DNA of 64,000 nucleotides from Oryza sativa Japonica Group (taxonomy: Eukaryota; Streptophyta; Magnoliopsida; Poales; Poaceae). The DNA is taken from assembly GCF_034140825.1 (NCBI RefSeq), contig NC_089037.1, positions 35,307,001 to 35,371,000 of the forward strand, read 5' to 3'. Below the pieces are notes generated by a model. The model had not been told where the DNA came from, ran no database searches, and saw only the letters and a list, made by a program, of their open reading frames with translations. The translations under genes and the position numbers were made by a program. Each line of letters starts with the position of its first letter. Within the stretch, counting starts at the first letter, position 1. This document shows positions 60,799 to 64,000 of the stretch, one piece after another.

Positions 60799-61754
60799 TC
60801 ACGCGGACACCGGCGCGGGCTCCGCCGCCGCCACGTCGCCGGTGGATTCCGCCTTCAGGAGCTGCGAGACGCGGGCCGCTATGCTCCGCTTCGCCGCCGG
60901 CGAGACCCCGTGCTCGCCGATGATGGAATCCAGCACCGCCTCGCAGAGCGCCCTGTTCTCGATCGCCGCCGCCGCCACGGCGCCCTCTGGCACCGACGAG
61001 TCCTTGGAGAACGCGACCTGCAAATCGAATCAAACGGAGTCCAAATCACGAAGCAAATCACGCATCGGAGTAATCGGCAACAACGGATTGGTGCTCACGG
61101 TGAGGACGCCGGGCGGGGAGTGGGTGAAGAGGATGGACGCGCCCGGAGGGAAGCTGTGGGGCTTGAAGGCCTCCTTGAACTTGTCCGCGGCCGCGCCCTC
61201 GGCGTCCGTGTACACGCCGGCGGCCTTCCACGCCGCGACGCAGTTCTCCGTCACCTTGTCCGAGTACTGCTCGCCGGTGAGCGGCAGGATCATCGTCACC
61301 CTCGTGAACTTCTCGAAATCGCCTGCAACGCGAGACGACGCCCATGTCATGTCGCGCCGCCCGTCGACACGAGCAACAAATTTAGCGAGATGAGTTACCG
61401 GTGACGACGTCGCGGAAGAAGGCGGCGTCGGCGGCGAGCTCGTCGGCGGACTTGCCGGCCCACTTCTTGGCCAGCGCCGGCACGGCCGCGCCCTCCTCCA
61501 GGTACACGCCGATGGCCGTGAACTTGATGAAGTTGCCGGCGATCTCCACTCCCCTCACACCTGCACGACGGATCGATCAAACCAGCAAGCAAGTTCGCTT
61601 GCACGGCATTTCCACTTCTCCACTGACACGGAACACACAACGCAAACACAAACAAACCTGCGCCGGCGAGGAAGTGGGCGTGGCCGGAGCCCGGCGGGCG
61701 GGCCACCGGCGGGAACACGACGCCGTCGACCTCCACCTCCGACACGGCCGCCAT
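60799..61754 (-). CDS. CHI: Chalcone-flavanone isomerase
   Basis: Four exons: 61658-61754, 61399-61560, 61099-61322, 60799-61017; 233 residues. It catalyses stereospecific cyclisation of chalcones to (2S)-flavanones, the second committed step of flavonoid synthesis, in the cytosol/ER-associated complex. Family residues are visible: Arg35 and Thr47 in [20 protein letters not shown], Tyr106 and Asn113 in [13 protein letters not shown], numbering as in the Medicago enzyme. It is a catalytic CHI, not a CHI-like (type IV) binding protein. The C-terminal tail is Glu/Ala/Pro-rich ([14 protein letters not shown]), usual in grasses. A TATA element lies ~57 bp upstream of the ATG. From recall this is the main rice CHI (Os03g0819600), linked to the gold-hull phenotype; not verified here. 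Confidence 0.96.
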
Positions 61755-61810
61755 GGATACAGGATCGGGTGAGCAACTAACTATCCAAGAAAACGTGGAG
61801 ACAAATTTTG

Positions 61811-61816
61811 TATATA
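61811..61816 (-). promoter_or_regulatory. TATA box of the CHI gene
   Basis: Minus strand GTCTATATACAAA, ~57 bp upstream of the ATG, implying a leader of only ~25 nt if used. Confidence 0.5.
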
Positions 61817-63588
61817 GACAAATTTGCAGTTGCAAATATCAAGGCGCGGGGGTAGTTGAATCCAAGGGCCACGAGCGCACGAGATGGTGTTAGCTGGGTG
61901 GCTATAATGAATAGTTGTGGTGGTGACATCGCAGCTGCTAAATTGATGGGATGGGCAACAACACCGCCACACCGGTCCGTAATTGCAACGCTGCCACTGA
62001 TCGTTGCTACGTTCTTTTGTGCTGCTGGTGAACGGGGATGTCTTGTCTCTATCTCTGGCCTGCAAGCCTTCTTGCACTTTTACAAGCAATGTTTTGTTTA
62101 GAATTTTACAGGTAAGAATGATTCTAATGTCGACTGTGAGAAATCGGTGATGTTTGTTCATTTTGATGATATCTTTGGCCAAGATGATGCTATCACTGTG
62201 TAGTCGGAGCTGCCGTGCTGTTTGGTGGCAAGTTTGACAACAATAGCATGTGTTCGTGAAATTAGAGCTATCATGCCACTTTTATATCAAGTTGATTTTT
62301 GCGTTGGACTCTGTTACTTTATTGTTACTACTATATCCATCCCAAAATAAATATAGCCGAGGGTATATGTATCCAACGTTTGACCGTCTGTCTTATTTAA
62401 AAAAATTTATAAAAAAATTTAAAAATATTAGTCACACATAAAATACTATTTATGACTTATCATCTAATAACAATAAAAATACTAATCATAAAAAAAATTA
62501 AATAAGATGAAATGTCAAACATTAGATAAGAATAGTGCGAAATTACATTTGTTTTGGAACGGAGGAGTAGTTGGCTAGAGTTGAGTATTGTTTTGTGTGC
62601 TATAAGAAGGTACTGGTATTTTCCTTGAGATTCTTGGCGAGTGTCTTCACTTTGGAAGGCTGTTTTTTTTTTATTACGGTCCATACGAAGCATGGTTAGG
62701 ATGGTTGGGAGCAATTGGGACGTGGAAATTAGTCATTTTATAAGGTGGATTTATACAAAAGCTTCCTTTTAGTATATCACAAATTAAGTCAAACATAATT
62801 AATTGTTCCTACAGGTTAGGCTTGTGGAAATGACGAGTGATAGCATTCAATCAGTAAAGATTCTACGACTTGGGTGTGGAGACAAGTTATAAAGTCCAAA
62901 ACATCTATGTTTGAAATCGAAGAGAGAATATGCCGTCGAACTTAACAATTAATCAGGAGCTTCGCATGCTATGCTAACCACACAATTCATTCAAGAACCA
63001 GAGGAATTAGGGATGCAGCCATGCAGGATCTATTTTTCAATAGAGACATGCCCATCATCTAAACAGCTCTATGTTACATATACTAAACTACAATAATCAC
63101 ATTCAAGCAGACTATTTTTTACTCTTACCCGATATGTTTCTCTCAACCAAAACTCAGAAGTACACACTTCATTTATTCTCCAATGAACAATACAAATGTT
63201 GGCAGGGTACTATTTCCCCGATTTACAGACTTAAATGCCTTCAACTGAGAAAATCCAACAAATAGAGAGCCACTATACTCCTTATACATTCCGCCAAAGA
63301 CTTACAACCTATGGGATGCCCTTTCTCGTTCTAAAAGAATTTAATCTACGGACCTGATCTAAACTAACAAAATTTACAACTTGCTCTATACCTCAAGCAC
63401 GGCGACTCAACTAAAAAACTCGTCAACCACTGCTTCAACAAACCAAAAAAAAAAAAAACTTTTGACCTTATGAACCAACGAAGAAACATTACAAGCTGAG
63501 AAGTACCTAAGAAAAATCAAAAACTAAATAAGGGGGAAGCAAGTGTATTGTGCCATGGAAACCTGAAACTCTGAAAGCAGCCAACAGC
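61817..63588. other. Intergenic, with one MITE
   Basis: Apart from the Stowaway at 62331-62567, nothing supported. The part after ~63250 is probably the 3' UTR/flank of the minus-strand gene ending at 63589. Confidence 0.5.
62331..62567. mobile_element. Stowaway-type MITE
   Basis: Left end CTATATCCATCCCAAAATAA and right end TGTTTTGGAACGGAGGAG, TA on both sides. Interior has the inverted TTGACCGTCTGTCTTATTTA / TAAATAAGATGAAATGTCAA pair. Confidence 0.7.
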
Positions 63589-64000
63589 CTAACTGAACAG
63601 ATCCAAAAGCATCTCTTCCAAAAGATCATCTTTTATCATGTTCTCCACATCCCTCCCTACCCTGTCAATGCAATCCGATAAATCTGGCCACTTCCGATCT
63701 AACGCTTTCTTCTCAGGCTTAGTCTTACTTAGCCCAAGTTCTTCCCGTCTCTGAACCAACATCTGCAAAATCTTCTCCAGGAGACCCTCTGAACCCCATA
63801 CTGGTGCCATTTTTCTAGCAGATTTCACCCACGGGTGCATGTCCAAACATGGTGCAAGAATTTCTGATAATATGGTGTTAACCATATCAAAGATAAGCTT
63901 CCTGTCTGATCTTGACCATTCAGCAACTTTCATGTACTTCTTTTCAAGCTTCTCAAACACATCATAGCCTGCGGGACAATCAAGAGATTGGCATACCTTG
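63589..64000 (-). CDS. C-terminal part of a DUF4378 (TRM/LONGIFOLIA-like) protein
   Basis: Open from the window edge to the stop at 63589-63591; the gene continues beyond 64000, so start, length and exons upstream are unknown. The visible ~136 residues include DRKLIFDMVNTILSEILAPC, LLEKILQMLVQRREELGL and a tail WPDLSDCIDRVGRDVENMIK followed by DDLLEEMLLDLF. This matches the DUF4378 domain that closes TRM/LONGIFOLIA-type plant proteins, which act with microtubules in cell shape; the family role is knowledge, its application here inference. The first Met in view (63960) is internal. Confidence 0.75.
   Translation of the reverse strand, partial: KVCQSLDCPAGYDVFEKLEKKYMKVAEWSRSDRKLIFDMVNTILSEILAPCLDMHPWVKSARKMAPVWGSEGLLEKILQMLVQRREELGLSKTKPEKKALDRKWPDLSDCIDRVGRDVENMIKDDLLEEMLLDLFS

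Overview
The window is plant nuclear DNA, almost certainly rice (Oryza sativa) or a very close relative. Evidence: GT/AG introns, GC-rich first exons, AT-rich introns, dense Stowaway- and Tourist-type MITEs, Pack-MULEs and LTR elements. From memory, an APETALA2-type gene (IDS1/AP2-2) followed by a 233-residue chalcone isomerase matches the distal long arm of rice chromosome 3. That placement is recall, not a search result.

Layout. 1-0.76 kb: two abutting MITEs. 1.0-5.9 kb (+): multiple inositol polyphosphate phosphatase. 6.5-9.2 kb (+): cinnamoyl-CoA-reductase-like dehydrogenase. 9.7-12.8 kb (-): ALFIN-like PHD protein. 13.7-15.4 kb (-): ribosomal protein S23 (uS12). 15.7-24 kb: transposon-rich block with a chimeric Pack-MULE (plastid trnI DNA plus an R2R3-MYB fragment), a second MULE with ~460-bp inverted repeats, a CACTA element and MITEs. 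24.9-28.3 kb (+): IDS1-type AP2 gene with a miR172 site. 28.5-44.2 kb: gene-free, with nested MITEs, a solo LTR, a 5.4-kb non-autonomous LTR element holding an array of hairpin-forming repeats, and a second solo LTR. 44.5-48.3 kb (+): M1 aminopeptidase / leukotriene-A4-hydrolase-like. 48.6 kb (-): tRNA-Glu(CUC). 49.1-49.9 kb (+): YPP/glycine-rich protein. 50.5-51.6 kb: hAT-like element. 52.8-54.3 kb (-): heavy-metal-associated-domain protein. 57.4-59.4 kb: Pack-MULE with an aspartic-protease fragment. 60.8-61.8 kb (-): chalcone isomerase. 63.6 kb to the edge (-): 3' end of a DUF4378 gene.

The genes are unrelated single-copy loci: phosphate metabolism, phenylpropanoid/flavonoid enzymes, chromatin reading, translation, floral/spikelet regulation, peptide hydrolysis and metal binding. 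No gene cluster or shared pathway is apparent. The most unusual material is in the transposons: host and organelle sequence captured by MULEs, insertions of one element into another that can be ordered in time, and a compound-palindrome satellite inside an LTR element. Exon boundaries were placed by hand from GT/AG sites and reading frame; every complete gene sums to a multiple of three.
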